A DNA stretch of 64,000 nt from Rhyzopertha dominica (taxonomy: Eukaryota; Arthropoda; Insecta; Coleoptera; Bostrichidae): positions 39,922,942-39,986,941 of the forward strand of contig QCXZ01000001.1 in the NCBI GenBank assembly GCA_025024175.1, given 5' to 3'. This document shows positions 33,050 through 42,018 of this stretch, in pieces. Under the pieces are notes generated by a model. It had not been told where the DNA came from. It saw nothing but the letters and a program-made list of their open reading frames with translations, and ran no database searches. Made by a program: the position numbers and the translations under genes. How positions within the stretch are numbered: the first letter of the stretch is position 1; each line of letters opens with the position of its first letter.

Positions 33050-33937
33050 GCATAAAGCATGAGCTGTATTCCAGTAAATGTATTCAATGGGTTTGTTTGT
33101 AATTTGTTTAGAAATTCCATAACCTTTACGACCCGTAGAATTGGATCCAGCGCTACGAATCCGTTTTCTTGACTGAGTACGTTCCCATAACAACGGTTTT
33201 ATTATATTGAGATATTTATAACCCTTGTTACCTATAATCTGACCCTTGGGATTGGAATTCTTTCTATATTAGTTTGTTAAATCTAGGATTTCACCATACA
33301 TTTGTTTATCTTGATCGGTGTAATTACGTGGATATTTTTTAAATATTAACTCATAAAGGCCAGGAGTTCCATTATACTCGTGCCCACCTAATAACAAATC
33401 TGCGCCATCCAACTGTAATTCAGTGCTTCCAATTCGCCAAGTAGAGGTATCTACATCATAGTGAACACCATACTGAGTGCCAATTATATCCTGTGTACCT
33501 CGTAATTAATTCTAAATATCTTCTAGGTAACGGATCGTAATGTGATAAGAACTCATCCACTTCCTCAGGGGCATTTGCCAAAGCTTCTCTCAACTGTATT
33601 ACGCTTTCATTTTGCACACTACCAACATTTTCGGGCTCTGCACTGGCTATTTCCTCTACGTTAAGAAAGACGGGAGTTCTCGGTGTAGAAGTCAGTGCCT
33701 TTTTCAACGGTAATATTTGTGTAACCACGGATTCTTCTTTAGGAACGCAGTGCTCAGCTTTTACAGGTTCAGTCTTAACAAGTTTATTAGCAATTTTTTT
33801 ATTGGTTCTACGATCGGCTTATACGTTTTCTCTAATTTGATTTCTTCATTGTATCTATCTTTACGTAAAGCACGGTACTTGTTCCTAACTGACTGAGTTG
33901 CTCTAATGAGAGCTTTCTTTAGTGATTCACTATCCAT
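33050..33937 (-). pseudogene. DUF8207-like Polinton gene (right copy)
   Basis: Mirror of the left copy. Here the original start survives (ATG at 33,937, beginning MDSESLKK). A 1-bp loss in a T run near 33,795 and a 2-bp loss near 33,507 break the frame. The stop after ILDLTN (33,269-33,271) is shared with the left copy. So the two copies carry one common lesion and separate private ones. Confidence 0.5.
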
Positions 33938-34017
33938 GATTGCACAAAGCAGTCTAATAATAACGGCAATAACAAATTATATTTATATCTCTACAAGTAG
34001 AAGCGTTTCAGGGCGCT

Positions 34018-34400
34018 TCAGGCCGGTTCAGTAACGATAGGGTACGAAAGCGTTTCAAATCGGTTAGGGAGCGGTTCAGAGCGGTTCAGAGCGGTTCGGG
34101 AGTGGTTCAGAGCGGTTNAGGAGCGGTTCAGAGCGGTTCGGAAGCGGTTCAGAGCGGTTCGAGAGCGGTTCAGAGCGGTTCGGGAGCGGTTCAGAGCGGT
34201 TCGGGAGCGGTTCAGAGCGGTTCGGGAGCGGTTCGGAAGCGGTTCGGGAGCGGTTCGGAAGCGGTTCGGGAGCGGTTCAGAGCGGTTGAAGAGCGGTTCG
34301 GAGCGGTTCGGGAGCGGTTCACAGCAGTTCAAGATCGGTTCAGAGCGGTTCGAGAGCGGTTTGAGAGCAGTTGAAAAGCGGTTCAGAGCGACTCGAAAAT
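34018..34400. repeat. GAACCGCTC tandem array (right, shorter)
   Basis: Reverse-complement array of the same 10/11-bp units, about 120 bp shorter than the left one, showing unit loss or gain after the arms were formed. Long open frames on both strands are artefacts of the repeat. Confidence 0.8.
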
Positions 34401-34624
34401 GTATAAGTAATAATCCCAACTGAATACAATAAATGAATGAATGTATCAAATCCCTTACGGTATCGGCCTACACCGGAACTGTCTTTGTCTATTGTTAAGA
34501 AGCCACATTTGTCTTTCCAACACTCCTTACACATTATTTTAAATTGCTGATATGTCATGTCGGTTGTGACATGGTCATCATAAACATGTTTCAAATTGAG
34601 ATCGTCCTGCTTAAAAAGGATCAA
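34340..34624 (-). pseudogene. Polinton packaging-ATPase C-terminal fragment (right copy)
   Basis: Same 67-codon fragment as at 28,894-29,180, in mirror orientation and almost identical. Its truncated beginning again abuts the beginning of the capsid-like frame (34,615-34,662, plus strand), confirming that the junction pre-dates the palindrome. Confidence 0.55.
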
Positions 34625-34662
34625 GCAAGTACCACAAATCAGATGAAATACGGATAGCTATA

Positions 34663-35499
34663 TGTAATACATGGTATTCATTGACCCGGCGGCATCCGGC
34701 CGAAATCGACTAACTAAGATGAAATGGGAGATATGCGGAATCCATAAACTTCCCGTAAAACATCTTGTCGCAGCAATCCGCCGCGACTGCACAAGGTTCG
34801 TTCACCGAACATTGCAAAATTCGCATTTTTTGCGAAAGTTTCCCGATCGCGTGAAAAATTAAAAAAGAGCAGTACCCCGGTGTCCACGGTCGAAGATACT
34901 TCGAAAACATCGATTTCGTGTCGCAGTTAACTTTCCCTTTTTTTTTGTATTGTGTATATTCTGTCTTTATTACATATTCGTCGTTTGTGTGAAGTGTGTG
35001 GGATCGCCCGACATCGAGGGACTCAAATTTGGTATCGTTACCTCAAAATTATTATTTTCATTTTTTTCTCCAATCACAACGAGAAGCTCGATTGAGATCT
35101 TAAAACTAAAACAAATTCTAAATCAGAATCTGTTGTTTAACGTAAATTCTATTTTCCTTGCGAAGTAAAGCAATACTCCCCGTCAGTAAAATTCTTGCGT
35201 AGATTTGTGAATTAGTATTATTATTATAGTATTAACATTATTGCTTGTCATTTCTTTTAATAATTTTGTTTCCCCTTCTATTTCGTTTTTATTTTAATTG
35301 TCAATATAGTGATTGTCAATTGATTAGGGGAGTTTTCTTTCAAAATTGCTTTTCAGGTTAACTAACTAAATAATAATAATAAAAATAGTGACCCGTTTCT
35401 TCGAGAAGAACCCGCATTCCGAAGAGCTCAATACAATTTTCCTCGCTAAGCGAGGTGGTGGCAGCGAAAACTTAAAACACCCCTATTAAAACTGGAACA
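34663..35499 (+). repeat. 5' LTR of gypsy element
   Basis: 837 bp, TG...CA. Differs from the 3' LTR at a few positions (for example near 35,073, 35,086 and 35,193). The short open frames here and in the 3' LTR are not genes. Contains GCGAGGTGGTGGCAGCG near the right end, similar to the sequence just outside. Confidence 0.95.
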
Positions 35500-35501
35500 T
35501 T

Positions 35502-35519
35502 TGGTGGCAGCTAAAGGGA
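35502..35519 (+). promoter_or_regulatory. primer-binding site (probable)
   Basis: TGGTGGCAGCTAAAGGGA begins two bases after the LTR end, the expected position and starting TGG for a tRNA-primed minus-strand start. I cannot name the tRNA. Confidence 0.55.
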
Positions 35520-35851
35520 TCTCGAAAACGGGAAATGTTATTAAGTTATTCTCGTAACGTGAAATTTCAATCGAAGTTCTTTATTTAATGTGCATTTTTT
35601 ATTGCAAGTTTTATGTGGTTTATGATGTATAATAGAGTTTTGCCTATACAGTACTGATTTTATTTGCGTAGTTTGGAAACACTGCATTAACAAGGTAAGT
35701 GTACATTATTTTGTTTTAATTCGTTGTCGTTTATTTCGATTATTGGAAGCATTCGGTTTTATTTAGTATAAAACAGACATAAACCTTTTAGTTGGTTGCA
35801 TTACATTAACTTGCCCGTGTTTATTTTATGTAATTATTATTAACTACAATA

Positions 35852-36949
35852 ATGTCGCAAGAAAATCTTCCTGCAGCAGTTAGAGAAAACACTGATGTCG
35901 TTTTGAATGCAAATATTCCTCAAACACTGTCTTTAGGCAAGGTTGCCAATACGGTGGAATCTTTTTCGGGACGGGAACGCGTTACGGAGTACTTTGAAAA
36001 AATTAGGTTGCGTGCTCGTTTGGACAATTGGGACGAAAAAACAACCGTAGATATAGTTAAATTTCGTTTGACCGGAGAAGCGTACAGATTTCTAAAAACT
36101 GACCCTGCATTTGAAGACCCAACACTTTCGTTTACAGACTTCGAAGATAAATTTATTAAAAGGTTTTCACCTATTAAAATACCAGGCGAAGCGCTTATGA
36201 AACTAAGTCGATGTTTTCAAAGACACGACGAATCTGTTTCCGATTATGTAGGTCGTTTAAAAATTTTAGGGGCAGAAATTTTAAGGGAGGATACGGCTAC
36301 TTCACAAGCTTTTGAAATAGCAGGTTTAAAGAAAAAATGTAATGAGCTAGTATTACACCAATTTAAGGCTGGTTTAAAAAAAGAATACATGCGTAATATT
36401 GGGACTTTATTAATGCGAACTGCTGGCTTAACTATAGATCAGGCAGAAAATTTTGCAAGGCAAGAAGAACTAAATTCTTTAATGTTAACGAACAGACAAA
36501 ATTCTGGGTCTATATTAGCCGTTAAATGCTTCAAATGCGGCAAATTTAATCACTATGCCAACGAATGTCGAAATCGGCCTCACTTTAATGGGAATTCGAA
36601 TCAGGCGAACCCAAACAATTATGGCGGTAGACAAAACTACCAATTTTCTGGAAATTTTAGACAGCCGAGGCAGCCTCATCCACATTTTAACCATCATAAC
36701 TTTGGCCGCCATTTTGATCGAAGTCAGCAACAACCAGGTCCAAGTAATAATTATGTCAACCGCAGCCGTCCAAATAATGTTAACGCTAACCAATTCGCGC
36801 GTCGCGATGATTACGCCAATCAAACTTTTAATCGTCAACCGCCCCCGAATCAAAATTTTCAAAGTAGTAGTCAAAATTCAGTTTCTAAAACGGTAGCTTC
36901 TTTAAACTGGAACAACCCTTCGATTGCTCCCCAAACCGGAGGGAATTAA
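35852..36949 (+). CDS. gag: gag polyprotein of gypsy element
   Basis: 365 codons from ATG 35,852 (context ACAATAATG) to TAA 36,947-36,949. Residues about 30-205 form a helical Gag-like capsid region (FSGRERVTEYFEKIRLRA, then a LxxKFxxRF-type stretch and a DYVGRLK segment). A CCHC zinc knuckle lies at residues 226-239 (C-x2-C-x4-H-x4-C). It is followed by an Asn/Gln/Arg/Pro-rich nucleic-acid-binding tail. Gag packages the genomic RNA. The last 20 codons overlap the pol frame, with the slippery heptamer at 36,901. Intact, unlike the 3' half of the element. Confidence 0.9.
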   Translation: MSQENLPAAVRENTDVVLNANIPQTLSLGKVANTVESFSGRERVTEYFEKIRLRARLDNWDEKTTVDIVKFRLTGEAYRFLKTDPAFEDPTLSFTDFEDKFIKRFSPIKIPGEALMKLSRCFQRHDESVSDYVGRLKILGAEILREDTATSQAFEIAGLKKKCNELVLHQFKAGLKKEYMRNIGTLLMRTAGLTIDQAENFARQEELNSLMLTNRQNSGSILAVKCFKCGKFNHYANECRNRPHFNGNSNQANPNNYGGRQNYQFSGNFRQPRQPHPHFNHHNFGRHFDRSQQQPGPSNNYVNRSRPNNVNANQFARRDDYANQTFNRQPPPNQNFQSSSQNSVSKTVASLNWNNPSIAPQTGGN

Positions 36950-39900
36950 ATACTTCTGAAAATCATCAGCGTTTTATACAACCCTTAGAAAATTTCCAAA
37001 ATTCCACTTGCAGTAAACAATTTATTGTTAGCGTCCCAAAAATTAATTATGAAAGTGTAGCTGATACTCCGAGTGTAATATATTTGCATGTAAATGGCAG
37101 AAACTGTAGTTTCTTTGTGGACAGTGGTTCTCAAGTGTCATTAATAAAAAGTAAATTTATTCAATGTAATAATCTAATACGAACCGAAGAATATCAGCTC
37201 ACTGGAATAACTGGACATAGCGTAGAAGCTTTAGGAACATCCGAAATTATTGTAGGTACAAGTGAAAAGTTAAATTGTGCTGTTTTTAAATTTATTGTTT
37301 GTGATGACAGCCTCATACAGACAGATGGAATTTTAGGAAGAGATTTTCTTAGGGCTAACGCAGCTGAAATTAATTTTAGTGAGGATAAGATTAAACTTTG
37401 GGGTAAATATTTTTGTATGTTTTTAATCAATGACGACCAGGCTTACTATAATGTGCATGTTAATGGAAAAGATATGGTGTTGGACTGTGTTTACGAGCGA
37501 TGTCACGAACGGGTAGGTGTTGATTTCAATAATGCTGTGAAGGTTATCGAAACCAAACTTCCCCAAAATAATAGCACTTTTGAGGAATTTAATGTTGTAG
37601 AAAATGTTAGTAATCCCAGGTCAATTCCAGTGACAGTCGACAATGCTGCGAAGGTTGTCGAATGTAGATATCCTGCTGAAGATATATTAGTTATTAGAGA
37701 AAATCCTAGCAGTGCTGCGAAGGCTACTAGTGATAATAATAGTAATAATAATACTAATTTTAAATGTGCAAGGAATAAATCTAATTATTCTGAAACAGGT
37801 AATAATTTGCCAGAAGTTATAAATGTTGAGGTTTTAGTTGACGAATATGGTGAAGTAAGTGATTATGATTCAGATGATGAAAACTATTATAGAAGCTTTG
37901 CACAGCGGGAAGCTGATTTAAAACAAGTAGAGTTAAATAAAGTGAATAAAATAAGTAAAGTCAGAGTAGAATATGATAGTAATAAACATGAACCCGTTAC
38001 AAATAAAATGGAATATTCTGATGTTATTTTGGAAGACGATTTAATAATGCCTCCTAGATGCGAAGTCAATTGTATGGGCGTAATTAAAAATAAATTAAAA
38101 GGTGAAAATGTTCTAATAGAGACTCAAGATATTGGTATAAATGGTGTTATTTTGGCACGTTCTTTAGCACATAATGACAGTAAATGTAATTTAAGGTTGA
38201 TAAATGTCAGAGATGAACCCATTACATTAAAAGCCAAAGCTAAAGTTGGCCTAGCCTGTACAAATGTAAAAGTACTGGAAGCCCAATGTACCAGGACTTT
38301 CAGACATGCCGATTTGAAAGATTTTCATACTGATCAAATTATAAACCAGTTAGATTTATCACACTTAAATACGGACGTAGCGTATACGGTACGAGGGTTG
38401 ATACAAAATTATTCAGACATTTTTAGTAATGAAGATGAAATTCTAACCAGCACTTCAAAAGTGAAACACCAAATTGTAACAGAGCAAGTTGCTCCTATAG
38501 CTAAACGTCAGTATCCAGTACCGTATCATCAAAAACCCATTCTACAGAAAGAAATTGCTCGACTATTAGAAAGTAATATAATTCGGGAATCTGTATCTCC
38601 ATGGTCCGCGCCCGTAGTGCTAATCACAAAGGAAACGCCTGGAGGAGAACAAAAAATTCGTATGTGTATAGACTACCGAGGTTTGAATGCTGTTACTAAG
38701 CGAGATTTTTATCCATTGCCAAATCTACAGCAATCGTTTGACTATTTTGGTAAGGCAAATTTATTTAGTACCCTCGACGTGCGATCAGCCTATCACCAAA
38801 TAGATATGGTGGAGGGCGATAAGGAAAAAACTGCTTTTAGTACTTTAGGAGAACATTGGGAGTTTAATAAGATGCCATTTGGCCTAGTTAACAGTCCTAG
38901 TACATTTCAGCGATTTATTAATGTTACTTTATCAGGTTTGACTGGACAGATTTGCCTAGCTTACTTAGATGATATTATAATTTTTAACTCTGCCGGTATA
39001 GATGATCATTTGGAGAAATTGGCACTAGTTTTTGAGAGACTCAGAGATGCAAATATCAAATTAAAGCCAGATAAATGCTTCTTACTAATGAAGCAAATAA
39101 AATATTTGGGCCACGTAATCAGTGAAGATGGCATAAGGCCAGATTCAGAAAAATTCATAGCGGTTAAGAATTTTCCATTACCAAAAAGTGTTAAAGAATT
39201 ACGCGGATTTTTAGGACTAGTAGGTTGGTATAGACGGTTCATACCAAATTTCTCGATTGTTGCTGCTCCTTTAACTAATCTCACAAAAAAGTCGACCGAC
39301 TTTAAAATTACAGCTGATGCTCTTACTGCAATCAACGAACTTAAGAATGCGATTACTTCCGAATCTGTCTTGGCTCACCCAAATTTCGACCATCCATTTA
39401 TATTAGCTACAGATGCTTGTAAGATAGGAATCGCTGGCATATTAAGCCAAGTTGTTAATGGTTACGAAAGACCTATTGCCTTCTTTAGTAAAAAGTTGAA
39501 TAAGTCGCAAAGCAATTATTCGGCAACTGAACTAGAATTGTACGCGGTAGTAGAAAGCGTCAAACATTTTCGGTGTTATTTATACGGACGAAAGTTCACA
39601 GTAATTTCTGATCATGCGCCTTTAAAATGGCTGATGACTCTAAAAGACCCTACGTCTAAATTAGCTCGGTGGAATCTCCTGTTGTCTAGTTATGATTTTG
39701 AAATTGTACATAGGCAAGGACGTAAGCATGGAAATGTAGATGCTCTAAGCAGAGCTCCAGTAGATCCACAAAATTTTGAATCATACAGTCTAAAGGATTT
39801 TTTTGAATATATTAAAGAAAACAAAATTGAGAATAACAATTTTAGAGAGGTAAAAGGAAATTTATTTACTGCTCCAGATAATTATTCTTTGGCACACTGT

Positions 39901-40551
39901 GTATCAAAAGATTTTGCCATGGAACAAGGATTAGCGCTACAATTTAGGCAATTATATGGTTCAATAAATGAACTTAAGAATCAAAACAAAACTGTAGGAG
40001 AAGTAGCTGTTTTAAATTTACCTGAACGTAATATTTATTGTTTAATTACAAAAAGTCAGTACTACAACAAACCAACGTATGATAGTCTTTGGAGTGCTCT
40101 TATTAATTTAAGGCTATCTTGTGTGCAAAATGACGACTATAATGTGGCAATTCCTAAGTTAGGATGTGGCAGAGATAAGCTTGAATGGAGTACAGTATCT
40201 AAAATGATTAAATTTATTTTTGCGAAATCTTCAATTGAAATTTTAGTCTACGAATTTGACCAGAGCCAGGTAAGTATAAATGCAATAGAGGTGAACCCTC
40301 CCTTCCTACCAGTATGGGACAGAGACATCATTTTACGAGAACAAAAGAGTGATGAGTTTTGCCGTACTATTTGTCAGAATTTAGAAGAGAATGAAGACCC
40401 TCTATCTTATTACCTCGATAACGATGGATTGTTGTTTAAAACCACAGTAGCAGAAAATTTTAACGATGTCTTAGTTATTCCAAAAACCTATATCAAAAAG
40501 GTTTTACATGACTTCCATGATTTGCCTTTCTGCCTTTCTGGGTCAAGCTAA
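36889..40551 (+). CDS. pol: pol: protease, RT, RNase H, macro domain
   Basis: Open in the -1 frame from 36,889 (usable from the slippery site) to TAA 40,549-40,551. Numbered from codon 37,084: aspartic protease DSG at 13-15; a long Asn/Asp-rich linker (about 120-440); RT from about 460 with LDVRSAYH (Asp 565) and the YLDD box (629-630); RNase H with Asp 777, Asp 843 (SDHAP) and Asp 886 (DALSR); a macro domain at about 920-1061; then the approach to integrase. The frame ends early because an 8-bp tandem duplication (TGCCTTTC twice, 40,523-40,539) shifts it just before the integrase zinc finger. Confidence 0.92.
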   Translation, partial: NGSFFKLEQPFDCSPNRRELNTSENHQRFIQPLENFQNSTCSKQFIVSVPKINYESVADTPSVIYLHVNGRNCSFFVDSGSQVSLIKSKFIQCNNLIRTEEYQLTGITGHSVEALGTSEIIVGTSEKLNCAVFKFIVCDDSLIQTDGILGRDFLRANAAEINFSEDKIKLWGKYFCMFLINDDQAYYNVHVNGKDMVLDCVYERCHERVGVDFNNAVKVIETKLPQNNSTFEEFNVVENVSNPRSIPVTVDNAAKVVECRYPAEDILVIRENPSSAAKATSDNNSNNNTNFKCARNKSNYSETGNNLPEVINVEVLVDEYGEVSDYDSDDENYYRSFAQREADLKQVELNKVNKISKVRVEYDSNKHEPVTNKMEYSDVILEDDLIMPPRCEVNCMGVIKNKLKGENVLIETQDIGINGVILARSLAHNDSKCNLRLINVRDEPITLKAKAKVGLACTNVKVLEAQCTRTFRHADLKDFHTDQIINQLDLSHLNTDVAYTVRGLIQNYSDIFSNEDEILTSTSKVKHQIVTEQVAPIAKRQYPVPYHQKPILQKEIARLLESNIIRESVSPWSAPVVLITKETPGGEQKIRMCIDYRGLNAVTKRDFYPLPNLQQSFDYFGKANLFSTLDVRSAYHQIDMVEGDKEKTAFSTLGEHWEFNKMPFGLVNSPSTFQRFINVTLSGLTGQICLAYLDDIIIFNSAGIDDHLEKLALVFERLRDANIKLKPDKCFLLMKQIKYLGHVISEDGIRPDSEKFIAVKNFPLPKSVKELRGFLGLVGWYRRFIPNFSIVAAPLTNLTKKSTDFKITADALTAINELKNAITSESVLAHPNFDHPFILATDACKIGIAGILSQVVNGYERPIAFFSKKLNKSQSNYSATELELYAVVESVKHFRCYLYGRKFTVISDHAPLKWLMTLKDPTSKLARWNLLLSSYDFEIVHRQGRKHGNVDALSRAPVDPQNFESYSLKDFFEYIKENKIENNNFREVKGNLFTAPDNYSLAHCVSKDFAMEQGLALQFRQLYGSINELKNQNKTVGEVAVLNLPERNIYCLITKSQYYNKPTYDSLWSALINLRLSCVQNDDYNVAIPKLGCGRDKLEWSTVSKMIKFIFAKSSIEILVYEFDQSQVSINAIEVNPPFLPVWDRDIILREQKSDEFCRTICQNLEENEDPLSYYLDNDGLLFKTTVAENFNDVLVIPKTYIKKVLHDFHDLPFCLSGSS
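36901..36907 (+). promoter_or_regulatory. TTTAAAC -1 ribosomal frameshift site (gag/pol)
   Basis: TTTAAAC is read T-TTA-AAC in the gag frame. Slipping back one base gives TTT-AAA-C, in frame with pol. It lies inside the only gag/pol overlap (36,889-36,949). Starting 8 bases downstream, CCCT (36,916-36,919) can pair with AGGG (36,940-36,943), with a competing CTCC/GGAG pairing, so a stimulatory stem is possible. Confidence 0.8.
39841..40266 (+). other. TARG1/OARD1-like macro domain inside pol
   Basis: About 140 residues between RNase H and integrase match the macro-domain plan of the ADP-ribosyl-glutamate hydrolase TARG1: an opening VKGNLF strand, a SLAHCVSKD-FAMEQGLA ligand loop, GEVAVL, IYCLITK, KPTYDSL, and an IPKLGCGRDKLEW second loop. 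TARG1 catalysis needs a Lys (after LIT) and an Asp (after GCG plus one residue). Both are present, Lys at 40,051-40,053 and Asp at 40,174-40,176, separated by 41 residues exactly as Lys84 and Asp125 in the human enzyme. One change is notable: MGAG in the first loop is MEQG. No stop or shift occurs within it. Likely role: removing ADP-ribose from Gag, integrase or host proteins (inferred). Confidence 0.85.
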
Positions 40552-41814
40552 AACCTTAAGTTTAATACAACAGCGTTTCTTTTGGCCCGGAATGAAGTCT
40601 GATGTAGTCAAATACTGTCAACAATGTCATTCGTGTAGCCAGTGAAAAACATCACCCCATTTTAAGAAAGTACCTTTAGAACAAATGCCTGAAGTACTGT
40701 ATCCTTTCGATAGAACTTCCATGGACATATGTGGTCCTTTTGTCACGTCTTATGCAGGAAATAAGTATCTGTTGACCTTCCAGGACCACTTTAGTAAATA
40801 TGTAGAAGCATTTCCAATCTCTGATCAGAAAGCAGACACTATAGCGCGTATTTTTGTCACGAAATTATTGCCAGACATGGAACACCAAAGCAACTGCTAA
40901 CTGATCAAGGTAGTAATTTCTTGTCAAATTTATTCAAAAATATTTGTAAATTGCTACATATTGAAAAGCTACAGACTACTCCCTATCATCCCCAATCCAA
41001 CGGTTTGATAGAGCGCAGTCATAGGGTTTTTAAGGATATTATTTCTCACTATGTTGCAAAAAGTCAGCAAGACTGGGATATCTGGATCCCCTATGTAGTA
41101 ATGGCCTATCGTTTTAATATACATAGCTCTACAGGATTTAGTCCTTATTTCTTACTACATGGTAGAGATCCGGTATTGCCATTCGACGACATTTTAAAAC
41201 CACAAGTAGTGAAGTATGATTACGATCAAAATTACGTTTCGGAATTGATGGCAAGGCTAAATTCAGTTTTCACTACGGTTCGACAAAACTTAGATAGTGC
41301 AAAAGCTCGTCAAGCTANTAACTATAACAAAAGAACAAAATCTAAATATNTNGATTTGGGACAATTGGTTTATTTGAATGACCCTACCGTACAAGTAGGC
41401 TTATCAAAAAAATTAGGCAAGCCATGGATAGGTNCATATCGGATAATTGAAGTTAAGGGCCCTGTGACTTACAAAATTAGAAAATTAAATGGCAGACAAG
41501 AGTTAGTAGTCCATTCAAATCGTTTGAAGTTGTGCCAGACTGACGAACAAAATTTTTTAGATAATAATGAAGTTATACCTGTTTATGATGGTAATACACC
41601 CCAAATTGAAAATGTTGATGATTTTGGCATAAATCCAAGGGAAGTAACTATGAATATTTTCCCAGCTCTGACCAGAGTACTTCCTGATGTACCTGAGCCA
41701 CAGTCAGATGTACAAAACGAGGAAGAATTAGGTACTGTGATACGCGATGGTAAAAAAGTATGTACGAGAATTCGAAAACCTCCTAAAAGATTCACCTTTT
41801 CTGAATACGATTAA
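40552..41814 (+). pseudogene. integrase of gypsy element (frameshifted)
   Basis: Continues pol in other frames. The HHCC-type zinc finger ends at a CxxC segment near 40,617-40,636, then TGA at 40,643-40,645 interrupts. The catalytic core has Asp in SMDICGPF (about 40,722), Asp in TDQGSNF (about 40,904) after a second frame change near 40,882, and Glu in GLIERSHR (about 41,010). The C-terminal region runs to TAA at 41,812-41,814, with four undetermined bases at 41,318-41,433. Integrases join the cDNA into target DNA. At least two frame changes and one stop make this copy inactive unless some are sequencing errors. Confidence 0.85.
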
Positions 41815-42018
41815 TCCAATTTTCTTTTTTCTTTTCTGTTTCGGTACGTACTTGTTCCTCTACAAATTTTTGACGCCGACTTGTGTTAGATTTAGACTTG
41901 TTTTAATTGTATAGCTGTTTTAATCGTGTGCTACATTTCAGATATTATAAGTTAATTTCCTCATACAGTAAAGACAGACATTCATATTGGCAGAAACGTA
42001 TATATTGACTTAGGAGAA
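41815..42018. other. pol-env spacer
   Basis: AT-rich 200 bp between the integrase stop and the env ATG. Env would normally come from a spliced mRNA, and TTTCAGATATTATAAG near 41,936 would serve as an acceptor (inference). Confidence 0.35.

Larger units (their letters stand above)
32887..34662. repeat. Polinton palindrome, right arm (inner part)
   Basis: Reverse copy of 28,863-30,724, ending at the gypsy insertion. It includes the DUF8207-like gene, the GAACCGCTC array, the ATPase tail and the first 13 or so codons of the capsid-like frame. Confidence 0.85.

Noticed and set aside
34671..35168. Open frames of 63-72 codons inside the LTR (repeated in the 3' LTR)
   Set aside because: LTR sequence is non-coding. 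The frames overlap on both strands and carry no domain.
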